A stretch of DNA of 64,000 nucleotides from Antedon mediterranea (lineage: Eukaryota > Echinodermata > Crinoidea > Comatulida > Antedonidae), in contig NC_092672.1 in assembly GCF_964355755.1 (NCBI RefSeq), positions 31,244,501 through 31,308,500 on the forward strand. The letters run 5' to 3'. A program made the translations under genes and the position numbers. Position 1 is the first letter of the stretch; each line of letters opens with the position of its first letter. Below the pieces are notes generated by a model. That model worked only from the letters and a program-made list of their open reading frames with translations. It was not told the origin of the DNA and did not search any database. This document shows positions 32,901 through 45,422 of this stretch, piece after piece.

Positions 32901-35122
32901 CCCCCTTAGAACAGAACACGAAATTGGGTCGACTATAAGACTATACCCAGGGATATCCTGGTTCAAGAAAAAAATTAATGTAGCATTTCTTGTAAAAACT
33001 CATCTAAAGAGTGGTATACATCCAGGCCAAAAGTTAGTACTAGGACCGGGGATAGGGGGTGGGATTAAACCTGAAGTGGGATTATACCCGAGGATATACG
33101 GTATATAATGTATACCTGAATTTATTTTTCATATATTTCCAATATACCATTATGTCTGGTAGGCCTCTATATTTGTTTTTATTGTGTTTTCTTGTTATTA
33201 TGACGAGCAATGAATTTCCTTTTTGAGGATCAATAAAAGTTATCTTATCTTATCTTAGCTAGTTAAGAAGTGCTTTAGTTAATAATTGAACTTTATTTAT
33301 CAAACCAGTTCTTTTTATCCTAAGAAATAAACTTCTAAAGTTAAAAGGAAAAGGGTTATTTTGAAAATTGACTAAGCATTGACTTAAAGCAAATTTAAGA
33401 TAATTGCTAAGCATGTTTGGTATGTTCTTAAGTAGCAAATAAAAAAAAACATTTGTGCTAATTTTTTCCAGGTTCACAGGAGTGTATACACTGAAATAGA
33501 AAATAAATTGAAATATGACGTACTTCGATCAACGCGACATTTTGGTGGCCTTGCATATTATTTTACAGTTAATAAAAGAATTGATGGATTGCTTACCGAC
33601 ATGATAGAACGAGAATTGTAAGCAAACAAATATCTATTGATTTAAAGGGTCCTGGAAGTAGGTGAGATTATTTAAGGGGGGTCAAAGGTTATGTAAGATA
33701 ATAAACACAGGGTAAAGATATATATTCCCCCCTAAAAAATGTTCACATTTTTTTTAACATGTCATTTTAATTTTGCCTAAAAGTTATTCATTTTGACCAA
33801 AAACTGGATCGAAAATTATTTTCCCAAAAAATGCTTAAATTGTCTTTCTGAAGCATTTATTTGTCTTTTTATAAGTGAAATAATTTATTTATTTTTTATT
33901 TTTTACCGAATTGAATAACTTTATTAAAACTGCAAAATGGCCTATTTAAAGTCTGATTTTAATAATCTTCATTTTTCATGTTTTTTTCCACCTTCATTTC
34001 CCTTACACTATAGTTGTAAAAAACCACTTTACTCCAATACAACTTAAATATTTTGAAACCTGTATAGCCTCATTTCCCCCTCTCATAGACTTCATAAACC
34101 TCTCACAAGAGATGCAACACAAGGACGTAGATGCAACGATTTGATCAATCACAAGCGATGGATTATTGTATTGTTATATTACTGTCGCTTGTCATTGTTG
34201 AACTTGATTGCATCTGTAGTAGTGTGAACCAGGCTTTACAAACCTCTTTATAATAAACCTTCTACCAAATCTCCTATATGTCATCCACCTTTTAAACCCT
34301 CCCCCCCCCCCCCAAAAAAAAAAACCAAAATCAAACAAACTTTTTACCTACATACATAGAAATGTCTTCTTTGTGTGTTATGTTTATTGCTTGTAGAAAA
34401 ATACTGAAATATTTTATTAGTAGATTAGTAACTTGTACTGATTGTTTATTTTGTAGAATTGATGATGCTGTTGATTTGGTGTGTTTATTCCACTTGCTCC
34501 ATCCAGATAGTACGTCAGCGAAAGAAGTGACGGAGAAATCTTTGACTGGCACAGACATCATAAAGGTAGGTACAGTACGATGTATTAGCCACAACAAATG
34601 CTATACTACACCATAAGCAGTCTTTTGAGGAGGGCCAAAAAAGAAAGAGGAAATGTTTTTCTTGGTGAGGACAACATTCCCCAAGAAAACATTTTATGCT
34701 TGTCAGTATACCGTATAATAATAATGCGGCGAGAGTTGGATTCGAACCATAACCTCACGATCGGTAATCCAGCATCCAACACACTGCGCCACACGCCCCC
34801 ACATTATGTGAGTGATGCGACACTTTGTAATTGTTTTGTTAGTTTTTTATTTATATGTTTCTGTATATCTCCGAGCGAACATAATGTCTATGTATATAGT
34901 TTATATGAAAATGACAATAAATGGAAGTAATTTCCACTGATGATGATATTTGCTAGGCCTCTATTTACCACTACACTGGATCCATTCTAAACCATTGTTT
35001 TTCCATTCTTGCAGACTTATTTAAAGCGGGATTCTCCTCACCCAGGCAAGGTAGAGCTGGCTCTACAATCATATGAGAATTTATTACTTGAAGAAACAGC
35101 CAAACAAGAAGAAAACAACTAA
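29938..35122 (+). CDS. MRPS22: Mitochondrial small ribosomal subunit protein mS22
   Basis: mS22 is a metazoan-specific protein of the 28S mitochondrial ribosomal subunit. Eight exons, 29938-30094, 30345-30478, 30988-31152, 32138-32281, 32707-32790, 33472-33617, 34457-34565 and 35015-35122, encode 348 residues in consistent phase. Conserved blocks include [93 protein letters not shown] and [10 protein letters not shown]. The N-terminal about 50 residues are basic with few acids and contain hydrophobic positions (ARLFINETL), consistent with a mitochondrial targeting peptide. Introns carry a LINE 3' fragment, a tandem repeat and MITEs. The gene converges on ELP5. Confidence 0.93.
31400..32110 (+). 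mobile_element. 5'-truncated non-LTR retrotransposon (LINE) 3' end
   Basis: The frame 31435-31959 encodes the C-terminal part of a LINE ORF2 ([44 protein letters not shown]), past the catalytic reverse transcriptase motifs. It is followed by a 3' UTR with GATGGCCGAATAGA and an (ATT)n tail at 32087-32108. It is inserted in the MRPS22 intron between exons 3 and 4, in the gene's orientation. Confidence 0.8.
32425..32668. repeat. Tandem repeat of CATCACAGTGCTATATTTGT units
   Basis: About seven units of 34-41 bp alternating TATCGGATC and TATGACATC endings. It lies in an MRPS22 intron. Confidence 0.75.
32862..33106. mobile_element. Probable MITE with inverted ends in an MRPS22 intron
   Basis: GGTATAATCCCCTCCCCCCT near the left is mirrored by GGGTGGGATTA and GTGGGATTATACCCGAGG near the right. 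The boundaries are approximate. Confidence 0.45.
33120..33257 (+). mobile_element. LINE 3' terminal fragment with (TATCT)n tail
   Basis: GAATTTCCTTTTTGAGGATC followed by AATAAAAGTTATCTTATCTT is the typical 3' end of RTE- or CR1-like elements, with a short pentanucleotide tail. Only about 140 bp are recognised. Confidence 0.6.
34090..34238. mobile_element. MITE family B, copy 1
   Basis: GATGCAACACAAGGACGTAG at the left, an internal TCGCTTGTCATTGTTGAACT, and GTGTGAACCAGGCTTTA at the right relate it to 37453-37592 and 51207-51368. Confidence 0.6.
34700..34800 (-). mobile_element. tRNA-like SINE head, second copy of the family at 19222-19535
   Basis: On the minus strand, GTGTGGCGCAGTGTGTTGGA carries an A-box, and GGTTCGAATCC (complement 34738-34748) is a perfect B-box. 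The sequence then passes almost at once into GCATTATTATTAT, so the body is missing. A tRNA gene is unlikely because the acceptor stems do not pair convincingly. Confidence 0.65.
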
Positions 35123-35482
35123 GTTTTAAAATAAAAATGCATTTATAAGGGCGTTACTGTAGTTTCGCACCCAGCATTTATTGACATTATTGGCAAAATG
35201 TATTTAAATTTGAACATGATTTTCCATAGATGGATTTCACAAAGTTTTTCAGCCCTTTTGGCGCTCCATAGAAGTATACAAACAGTGTGAGAAACACGTC
35301 TGTAAAATCATCAATTTAAAGGATTTATTCGTTACTTTTTATGTGATTGTCCATCATAAAAGTACTTTCGAAGCCTAAGGTGGGCTTTCTACGATAAAGT
35401 TAGTTAACACATTTGGAGCCGAAATATAAGGTGGATCCGAAACTGCAGTAGCGCCTTGTAGCCCATCATGGGATATATACGG

Positions 35483-35569
35483 TAAAGCTCTGTCTATACT
35501 ACCAAACTATCAAATATGGTAGTGATATGACATCACATTTCTTTGTTTGATAGTGTAGACAGAGCTTAA
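35483..35569. mobile_element. Palindromic MITE family A, copy 5 (shortest)
   Basis: TAAAGCTCTGTCTATACTAC and TAGTGTAGACAGAGCTTAA flank a reduced core (GGTAGTGATATGACATCACA). Confidence 0.85.
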
Positions 35570-35672
35570 GTAAATGCTGAGATATGATTACACACATGTT
35601 ACAACTCTGTTGATTATATGGTGTACGCGTTTAAAATCAGTTCTGGATCTGTTCCCGGTACTAATTTATCAA

Positions 35673-36944
35673 ACTATTAAAGACTCATCGTAATAGTCAA
35701 GTCAAGTCAAGTATCATTTATTATCATTTGTTTTAGGAAAAACATAGAAATTCTGTTTGCTCTGTTGGCGGAGCACAATATCCAACGGACACAACACGAA
35801 CTCAAAAACAAAAACATTACAAAAAAAAGTGTCTACATCATATTTAAGGCTCTAATAGATCCTGGAAAGAAACTATTTGTAAATCGTGCCTTATTGGCCT
35901 TAATAGAACGAAATCGCCGACCGCTGCGCATCAACTGGAACATACTAGAGGCCGGATGAAATTGATCATCTTTGATAGCCACTGCCTTTTTCAGAAGACG
36001 ATCCGAAAATATGTTCTCCAAAGGCAGTTGTGCAGATCCAATTATACGCGATGCGGTCTTGACTATTCTATTTAGGTCACGCTTTTCATTTTCGGTAGCG
36101 CTACCGAACCATACCGTTAAAGAATACGTTATTACACTCTCTATAACTGACCTATAGAAGGACGACATTATTTCAGAGTTTATACCAAATGATTTAAGTC
36201 TACGTAGGAAGTAGATTCTTCTTTGGGCCTTTCTAATAATGTTACGTGTGTTAATATGCCACTTCAGATCATTTGAAATATAAATACCCAAGAATTTAAA
36301 TTCTTCTACAAACTCAACTGATATACCATTAATAAATATTGGATATTTGACATTAAGTGATTTACGGAAGTCTACAACCATTTCTTTAGTCTTAGATACA
36401 TTCAAGAACAGATTGTTTTCGTTACACCAGTCTACAACTCGTTTAACTTGGTTGCGATAATTAGACTCATCACTGTCATCATTGATTAGACCTACAATGG
36501 TAGTATCATCCGCAAATTTAGCGATATGACAGTTACTGTAGTAGGTAACACAGTCATAGGTAAATAAAGTAAAAAGAAAGGGCGACAGTACACAGCCCTG
36601 TGGTACACCTGTATTTATAATACGCTTATCTGATATAATGGTACTCACTTTAGTACGTTGGGGTCGATCAGTTAAAAAGTTTAACACCCAGTTACATATA
36701 GAAATATCGAAACCGATTTCAACCATCTTAGTGTGTAACTTATACGGTACAATCGTATTAAATGCTGAACTAAAATCTATATATAAAATCCTTGCATATC
36801 TTTTATCACGTTCGAGATGCTCTAAGATCCTATGCAAAGTGATCGATACAGCATCTTCGGTAGACCGGTTTGGTCTATAGGCGAACTGATATTGGTCAAG
36901 ATCTCGAGGACACTTGGCCTAATACAATACACTATTAAAGACTC
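35673..36944 (-). mobile_element. 5'-truncated LINE with 14-bp target site duplication
   Basis: ACTATTAAAGACTC occurs at 35673-35686 and again at 36931-36944, bracketing the element. The minus-strand frame from about 36921 to 35833 is open. It encodes reverse transcriptase: FAYRPNRSTEDAV, YIDFSSAFNTIVP, TGVPQGCVLSPFLF, FADDTTIVGL, SKTKEMVVDFRK and FLGIYISNDLKW, then a C-terminal domain (ITYSLTVWFG). The active-site ADD is intact. The 3' UTR ends in ACTTGACTTGACTTGAC next to the duplication. The element is truncated upstream of the reverse transcriptase fingers and lacks an endonuclease, so it is dead on arrival but young. Confidence 0.9.
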
Positions 36945-37301
36945 GCCTAAAAGTTAACCAATTTTGATAGTTTTTTTTTTAATTAAGCAAAAAAATGTAC
37001 AAATGCCAGCCGTACAACTCACTGAATTTTGCAATGTTTGTTTATACACAGGTGAAATGGTATGAAGGGCAAGATATGGTTTACACTACAACCAACCCCT
37101 ATTCAAGGGACACTTTGTTCTGAACGTGTCCCCTTAATAGGAGCTTTACTGTACTAATAAATAAAACAAACATCACATAAACAAATGGTTTTTTATTAAC
37201 AAAAAGCGAATGGAAGTTTCTTTACATATTTTTATTTTTCGGAACATGTTTTTGTTCTTATCAAGGTAGACATTTACTTAAATTTACTTTAAAAACTTAA
37301 C

Positions 37302-37431
37302 TTAAGCTCTGTCTACACTATCAAATTTTAGGACAACAAATGTGATGTGCCCATATATGGACATCATGATGTTATATCACTACAATATTTGGCCACAGCA
37401 ACATAGTTTGATAGTGTAGGCAGAGCTTTAA
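37302..37431. mobile_element. Palindromic MITE family A, copy 6
   Basis: TTAAGCTCTGTCTACACTAT and ATAGTGTAGGCAGAGCTTTA with TTAA-like flanks. Confidence 0.85.
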
Positions 37432-37452
37432 AAACATATTTTCATTGAAAGT

Positions 37453-37592
37453 TAAAGCTTGGTTCCCACTTGGATGTAACGCAATAATGCAGGCACACCA
37501 ATCAAAGGCAACAGTCGAGTGATTCTTCATGCCATTATACATTGCAGTGGGCTTTTGCCCTTGTGTTGCGTACAAGTGGAAACCAAACTTTA
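37453..37592. mobile_element. MITE family B, copy 2
   Basis: TAAAGCTTGGTTCCCACTTG at the left is mirrored by CAAGTGGAAACCAAACTTTA at the right. The interior contains TGTAACGCAATAATGC and GTGTTGCGTAC. Confidence 0.8.
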
Positions 37593-38161
37593 TAGATATA
37601 TAAAATAAACAATAAACAAGTAGCACTTCAAATATAGCATCCAAATTTGTAACAAAAAATTTGACAATTTAGTGTTTATTTTACTTAAAACCAAGGACAT
37701 TTTGTTTCGGGTTTTAAAAATTAAAACAAACTTTTGATAACACAGTACTGGGACTCGAAACAAACTACTTTATCTTATATTATCTTTTGATCTAAGCACC
37801 AATAATGCAAATTTGTTCATCAGGCAAATTTCTTTTATATTTACAGTTTTATCAAAATTAAATTGTCTTTAAAATATCAGCCCTGATTTGTTTTGTTAAT
37901 TAGTTCAAATTATAAGGCAAGGCTGGAATTCAATTGGTTATTTCCTGATTTTTTTCACCCAATTAGACAAGTTTATAATTACATTACTTAGATCTGATTG
38001 GCTAATTATGATTTTCTAAGAGTAAAATAAAGCACTACAGTACATTACAACTGGACACTCGTTAGTCCATTGTTATTTTGACTGTACTGTTTACGCAAAG
38101 CACTTGGAGAATGTGGGACCATAAAAGTTCAGTTTTACTGTGTAATACTCTTTATTAAACA

Positions 38162-38473
38162 CCTAAATAAATTCCTGTCATTTGATTGTGGGTCACATGG
38201 CGTGCAATAGTATACACTATTAAACTATTATTTGTACCATTACACTCATAAACATTCATTATTTGTATAATAATGAACGACAATCATATATACATGTTTG
38301 TAGAAAATAGATTTTTTGTGCTAAATAAATTCCTGTCATTTGATAGTGGGTCACATGGTGTGCAATAGTATACACTATTAAACTATTATTTGTACCATTA
38401 AACTCATAAATATTCATTATTTGTATAATGAACGACAATCATACATGTTTGTAGAAAATAGATTTTTTGTGCT
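38162..38473. repeat. Direct duplication of about 155 bp
   Basis: The block beginning CTAAATAAATTCCTGTCATT and ending AGATTTTTTGTGCTA is present twice in tandem (about 38162-38321 and 38322-38476) with few differences. Confidence 0.85.
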
Positions 38474-38689
38474 ACTTTTGTTCACACAAAATTTAAGTCT
38501 ACTTTCAAAGAAAAAATACAAATATAGTTTAATTTTATCAAAACCAGATTAAATGTGTGTGAGGGAAAAATATACATTTCTACAGAAAAACCCCCAAAAA
38601 ATTATATCATCCCAGAATTATGAACTATATATTAATAAACTATTCACAATGTGTTTGATGAAAATAGTATTTTCAAAAATTCAATTTTA

Positions 38690-38950
38690 TATAAAAGGTG
38701 TCTCGGGTATGAAGGCTAAATAAGTCTATTTTATATAAAAGGTGTCTGGGCATGAAGGCTAAATAAGTCTATTTTATATAAAAGGTGTCTCGGGTAAGGC
38801 TAAATAAGTCTATTTTATATCAAAGGTGTCTCGGGTATGAAGGCTAAATAAGTCTATTTTATATAAAAGGTGTCTCGGGTATGAAGACTAAATAAGTCTA
38901 TTTTATATAAAAGGTGTCTGGGGTATGAAGGCTAAATAAGTCTATTTTAA
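38690..38950. repeat. About 44-bp tandem repeat, 6 copies
   Basis: The unit is TATTTTATATAAAAGGTGTC plus TCGGGTATGAAGGCTAAATA. Copies are nearly identical apart from small deletions. Confidence 0.85.
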
Positions 38951-38994
38951 GAATACAAACATTATATAAGGGAAGTTGAATCAGGACTAGCAGG

Positions 38995-39305
38995 AAGAAA
39001 AATATTGGGTCTTGTGTGAAAGCACCCTTATATACAGGTTTTCATTGCCAATCAAGCAACACATCTTTTCTACCTGAAAATGTTAGGTCTTGTGTGAAAG
39101 CACCCTTAGATATGGATTGTTGCAGACTTTAACCAATCAAGCAGCATATCTATCTGAAATTTTAGGTCTTGTGTGAAAGCACATTTAGAGATGGATTTTT
39201 GCAGGTTTTTAGCCAATTAAGCAGCATATCTTCTATCTGAAAATGTTGGGTTTGGTATGAAAGCACCTTTAGAGATGGATTGGTCAGGATTTTAGCCAAA
39301 AAAAA
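38995..39305. repeat. About 80-bp degenerate tandem repeat, 4 copies
   Basis: Units share GGTCTTGTGTGAAAGCACCC, a GAGATGGATT segment and CCAATCAAGCAGCATATCTT. Confidence 0.7.
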
Positions 39306-39897
39306 GCAGAATTTAATTTTAATTGGGTGTACAATATAAATTAATGCTGAGTTACCAGTGAAATGTAGTATGTTAGTCAACAATTTTATTTTTCTACTTT
39401 TCTGAGTTTAAAAACTGTTTTTGTTCTGTATACCTAAACTGACAGTGAACAACACTACAGTAATTCTATTCCTTCCTCAAAATCACTTAATACCATTTGC
39501 ATTCAAGGACATTTTTTTTAAAGTTTTATCAAATTATAATACTCCCTCCAGTTTCTCTTAAAAAAATAACGAATGACTTTTTTATCATTTTTTTTTATAA
39601 AAGTTTATGCCTAATAAAATGGTGAAATGCTAGTCCCTTAAAATGAATACATTTCTACAGATTTTTACTTTTACAAACATTATTTACAAAACAAAAACAT
39701 AAGAAAGCAATACTAATATTTTAGTTGGTCCTAAATAATATATACGAAATGGTTTCTTATTGCATTCCAAGATCCAGCTTAGAAAATGGAGAATATATAA
39801 ATCGAGTACTGGTATTTGGTTATGGAGGTCAGTGATTGACATTCATTGGCTCCGCCCATGTCCATTGGCTCCGCCCATGTCCATTGGCTCCGCCCCT

Positions 39898-42800
39898 TTA
39901 GATGTCTAAATCATCATCTGGATCCTCGTCGTCAAAGTCGTCCGCTTCATCCGGTTCATAGTAAATCCTCCCTCCAGGATTTAATTCATTTGCTTTTCTG
40001 AGAAAACAAAATTGAAATAATCAAAGGTTAAATTGTGGCAACATAGGGAGGCATTTATAGAAGCTCTCAATTTTTTGACGGCTTAAGGACCTACGTATAT
40101 CGTGTCATTGTCTGGATCTAGAATCTGAAGCTGTGTAGAGGCATCAAATGAGGCCAGGAGGCATACTGCGTACACTAAATTAACATGACGTAGCTAGTAT
40201 CTAGATTTTCGCAATTCAAAACCTCACTTTGGGATAAGGTTAAAAAAATTCTTTTTGTAAATGTAAAATGTCAATGGGGGAATAACTTGCAGCCTATTAG
40301 GGCTGCATGGACTAGTACACCAGGGTAATTGCCTACTCTTCCGAAGTACTGGTTTCTTTAAATGCACACAAGCCAGATGTGTACACTGGACCTCCAGTTT
40401 TAAGAAGATTGGTTGAACCTGTGCTGATTGTATAGGTTTGCGACGCAGTAAAGGCTCGACTACTCAACTTACCGTTTAGCACTAAGGGTATACGGTAACA
40501 CAACTTCACTTCTTGCTTGTTTCTCGGACTCTCGCAGCGTCAGATTAAAGGTTAAATTTGCTGTCGGATCTCCCTATAAATAAAAAAAAACTTACATAAA
40601 ACGAAAACAAGATATTTCAAATTTTTTCACATTACACACCATTAGTTTACTAATGCTGTACATCTTAGAAAATTTTATTTTTAAAGAAAATTGACTTTTT
40701 TTTAATGAAGATTCCCCCATGGTGGGCTTACAGTATGATTGCAATTTGTACTCACTTGATCAGGTGGTTCCATTTTAATAACTGACTGTTTTGTTTCTTC
40801 TGGGAATGTAATAAGTCGATAGTCTCTATCTACACTATAGCCTTCTTTCTGTAAAATGAAAATTTATTTTTGATAATCAACATTATTGATAATTTTTTAT
40901 TGTTTGTTGATATAAAGTTTGCGGTACACCACATGTATTAGTTCTGAAAAGAACTGTTGAGTTTCTTGACGTTTCGATCAATATGCTTTGATCGTCCTCA
41001 GGAGTGAGAATGAAATTGATTGTTTATAAAAACATTTTTTAATGAATCATAAAATGCAAAACTTGCTAAATATTTTAAGTTTGATCAAAATATTTACCTT
41101 CTTAAATACTTTTCCAGTTCTGCGTTTATGTACAATGTTACAAATACCCAAAGGCGCTTCATTTAATGGCATTATTGACATGTAGGAGGAAACCGTGAGA
41201 ATCGTAGACGCCAGGTGTTCTAACGCACAGAGGGCGCTCTCATCGTGAACATCTTTGTGAACAAGACACACTACTAAACATACTTCAAAACCTAAAACGA
41301 AATTTAAAAAAAAATGTTAATTTTCATTATATATTATAGCAATATTATTGTTTGTTTGTTGGGTATATATATTTATATACAGTTACATTATGTACTACAG
41401 CATATTCATAATACCGCCGTATATTATAGATATTTTTTTGGGTGAGTTGCCAACAATTTTTTCTTTAACTTGCCTAAATCATTGGTGTTGATTAATCGAT
41501 GCAAACCATTAAACACGTATGTCGGGGATTTGCGAAGGAGTACCGGGCTAAGAGAATCCACAACGACGCAAACCCTTTTACTGTCATCTCGGTTACACTT
41601 CTTTACATTCCTCATGAAGACGTCTTCAGAGGTGCTTATATCTAAACTGTTGTGTCTGTAATTTGTGCTGCGAAGAAAAATTGTTTAATTTAAAAGTAAA
41701 CTTTTTTTGTACCCAAAATGATTGATAAATGATAGTGGTAACTGACAAAAAAACATCACTTCCGAAGCTTCATTAATCTACTTATTCAATTCATTCATTC
41801 AACTAGAGGTACAGTATGCACTTGAAGTGAACAGGGCAAATGAAATCACTAATGGTAAAACCATAGAGGTATTACTTTTAGAGAGTCAACTAGAGGCACC
41901 AAACAGAGAATTAAAGAAAAAAGGGGCAGGGACTCCTCAAAATGAAAGTTTTGCAGCATATTTAAGAATACATTCTCTTATGCATACCGCAACACAGACG
42001 CAGTGGTACCTAACTGAGTAGTGGACATGGTTCTGTTGATGCAGCTACGGTATTGTTTGATGGTTCCTCCTCATGGTAGAACTCTTTTTGAGTTGTGATT
42101 GTATTGGAGTTGACTCTCTAGTTGTTATAAATTATTTCTATGCTTTACAGAAACAAAATACCTGTATCACTACTGTAGTAGTCTCAGTAGGTCAAACAAG
42201 GATAAAATTACTCTTTACTCTTCCTTGGTAAAACCTACCTATTTAAGTTCCATTGAAGCGGGTTAGTCCATCCATCATGGCATTGCAGTTTATTCTTCAC
42301 CTTTGTGTCGATTGTGTTAATGAATACATCGGGCGACGTGTCGAAGTTGAATATGTGCACCTGGTCCAACCTGCAACCAATCAGCATTGGATTCTACAGT
42401 GTTATCATTTTATCTTCGAAACAATTGCATTAAACGACATATTTCAAATTCTTAATGATTATCATACTGTCGTACCTGTCTAGTGTCTAGCTAAAAGATA
42501 GCTTCAAATCTATTATGTGTTTCCCTATGACACCCCCTGCCCAACCCCCTTAATTTCAAGCATTTAAACCTTGATATGAAAAACTACATTATAATGTGTG
42601 TCACCAAACAGTAAACTAAAATTTGCCAATTTTAATTGTATGTATTGTATGTGATATTTTATGTACTGATGCCGAAATAAATTAAATCAAATCAAATCAG
42701 ATTAAAAACATTTATGATACTGGCTCCGGTAGCAAAAAAATGAAAACATTTTATTTATCTCATTATTTTTTCAATAAATTTGGCAGTGAAAACTGTCATA

Positions 42801-45422
42801 CAGAATGTTAAATTTCCAAGGTTATTTTCATGCCCATGCTAGAATATAAATAAATAGAAACTGTCATGTTGAAGAAAAATTAGAAAGGACTTGTTCCTCT
42901 CATGATGAGAGAAACACGTCCTTTGCCACATTTACTGTATACTGCTTCACGTTGCTTGCAACAAACAATGGGGTATTTTTTATTCATTAAGGGGGGAAAA
43001 GAGATGGGATGTATTGGAAGGCCAATCTATTATTAATTAAGGGGAAAGAGGTGGGGTGGATGGGAAGGTTTATAAATGTTTATAATACAATTTAGATATC
43101 AAACTGCCCCAACTTTGAAATTGCTGAACCTTAGTAACAATAGTACGGTAGGGCAATTGAAGAAATCCACTTAGACATGTCGTTTATCATTTTGATTTAG
43201 GGAAAACCCGAAAAGCTTGAATACATAATAAGATATAGGTCCATGGTAGTAATATGCACATGCTTCATAAATGATCCACTTCCACCCTCCCTTCCAACAT
43301 CCCCTCTCTCACCCCCTTTTATAATAAAAGAAAAATCTGTTAAAAATGTTATTTGAAAGTGAGACAAAGCAGATAGGTAGTGGTGTCTACAAAACTCAAA
43401 TCTGAGATACATATTCAAGGAACAATCCATAATTATGCATAGATGGTCTTCCACAAACGTTATTACATTCTGGGTACAATGGCCGTATTCACCAATCACA
43501 CTTAAGTGAGATATTTCCCTTAAATAATAAGTATTTCACTTAACTCAATAAATATTTAAGTATTTCACTTTTAATTTTATTCACTTACTGTAGATAGGAG
43601 ATTTTTTTTAATTTAAAGAATAAATGTTTGTGAATGGTGAATACAGCCACAGTTTTTTTTTAATGTGATTTCTCTATTTTGTTTTTTTAAAATTACTGAA
43701 GACAAATAAATGTATTTAAAATACATACAATGTAATCAGAGTTATTTCTCCATATTTAGGAGAGTTAGATAATTATCTATCTAGGCACTTAAATTAAGCT
43801 CTGTCTACACTATCAAACTTTATGTGACAAAAACATTTAATGTGCCCATTATTATTATTCGGGCACATCACACTTTTTTGTCACTGTCAAGTTTAATAGT
43901 GGAGACGGAACTTTAAATTTGATATCACAATCTGGATTGGTAGATCTGAGTTTTATAGACACCCAATAGGTAGAGATAGACTTGAATTACCTGTAGGCTA
44001 GCTCAGTTGTGATACAGCGTAGAAGTGCCCGGCCACTGTGTGCCACAGAATCTACACTCATGAAGAGAGAAGAACATGGTGCAACAGATAGAAAGTAACA
44101 GCAGGTAAACATGACATAGAGTAAAGCAGCCAATCCATTAGCATACATCATTTGAATATTCATGTTATGTTAATTAAGTACACAGCCAATAGTATATGAA
44201 GTGATTTGAATACTGATATTTAAAAGTGGAAATATTGATATATTTTGTGAACAAATATGGGATACAATATAAACACACAATATAAATAAACAACATACAG
44301 TAATTAAACATAGTAAATTGTACTTCAGTTACTGCAGTAATGTTTCACTGAAATAGGTAAATACCGTACAAATAATATTATTTAGGACTAGTTTTTGTTC
44401 AATTGTGTTGCTAGCTGTGATTGAACCATTTTCCCCTTTTCATCAACATTGATTGAGCTACAGTAAGTCTACAAATTAGAAAAGTATACTCTCACAGAAA
44501 TCCATGAGCCATATTTCATTAGCATATGAATAAAATGTTATAACGATGACTCATGAAAAGAAAACTTCTTGAAAGAAAACTTCTTGAAAGAAAAACAATG
44601 CAAAACAAAGATGTTTTTTGTTTAGTTAATGTGCTAGAAATTCCCAAGTAGGTTCTCAGCAAATAAACGCCTACAGCATTCAATAGACCTTTATTAGTTC
44701 TCTGGGGGGTTTTTCAATTGGATATTGTAAGTACTTATTCTCATGTATACAAAAATTAATTACATAATAAATATTGTTGAGGAAATGAATTTATAAAAAA
44801 CTAAATAAACATGTCCAACAATGTTTTTTAAATTCAAGTATGAACAAAAATGTGAATTATTTGAAAATTACTTACAATTTCATAACAAGTTACATATCTT
44901 TTTTTAGGAGTACTTACCACTGTATTTTAATTCAAACTTTAATTTGTATGTATATAAATAAGGTACGATAAAAAAAACAAAGCAATTAGATTAGGCTATC
45001 TGGAAATTAATAAAATAAAACTTTTTTTCACTTGTGAACTTAGTATAATATTATTATTAATAAATAGACAGTATACGATTTATAACTACTACTAGTACTA
45101 GCCTAGGCCTAGTAGTACTACTGGTATCGATTACTAATTATTATTAATTCATTTCATACCCCTCTCTCTGCCTAGACGTTACCCATATAAAAATATATAT
45201 GACCCATCAAATATATTGACATACTAGTGGTGTAGGTCTAGCCTCTACTAGGCCTAGAGTCTAGGCCGCCCATGGAGTGCCCAACTTATAATTGTAAATC
45301 GAGTGTGCAGGTTGTTGTTTTGGATTTTTAAGAAAGTGAAGACGGACGAGAGGCTTACCTTCTAAAACGATCAATTGCGAACCTTCCCTACCATCGATAA
45401 GCTGGCTCAAAAGAGTAGCCAT
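39898..45422 (-). CDS. ELP5: Elongator complex protein 5
   Basis: ELP5 is part of the ELP4-5-6 hexamer of Elongator, which supports modification of wobble uridines in tRNA. Eight exons on the minus strand: 45359-45422, 43991-44051, 42239-42370, 41474-41667, 41098-41291, 40756-40848, 40473-40573 and 39898-39997. They encode 312 residues in consistent phase. Supporting blocks are LIVLEDSVAHSGRALLRC near the N-terminus (a RecA-like fold without a Walker A motif), VCVVVDSLSPVLL, GDPTANLTFNLTL with LPYTLSAKR, and the diagnostic acidic end IYYEPDEADDFDDEDPDDDLDI-stop (split here only by its length). The intron after 41474 uses a GC donor (TTTAG|GCAAGT). Start choice: ATG at 45422 is the first in frame after the divergent promoter. 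It converges on MRPS22. Confidence 0.92.
42560..42705 (+). mobile_element. Probable LINE 3' end with (AAATC)n tail
   Basis: TACTGATGCCGAAATAAA followed by TTAAATCAAATCAAATCAG resembles the 3' terminus of CR1-like retroelements. It lies in an ELP5 intron, antisense to the gene. Confidence 0.5.
43794..43916. mobile_element. Palindromic MITE family A, copy 7
   Basis: TTAAGCTCTGTCTACACTAT at the left and GTGGAGACGGAACTTTAA at the right, with TTAA at both ends. It lies in ELP5 intron 1. Confidence 0.8.

Noticed and set aside
34606-34930. Short frames and a possible tRNA gene
   Set aside because: The A- and B-boxes are good, but the acceptor stems do not pair and the same head occurs in the SINE at 19222-19535.
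41827-42021. Plus-strand frame of 64 codons with a coiled-coil look
   Set aside because: It lies in an ELP5 intron next to repeated AACTAGAGG/CTCTAGTTG motifs. There is no splice context or family match.
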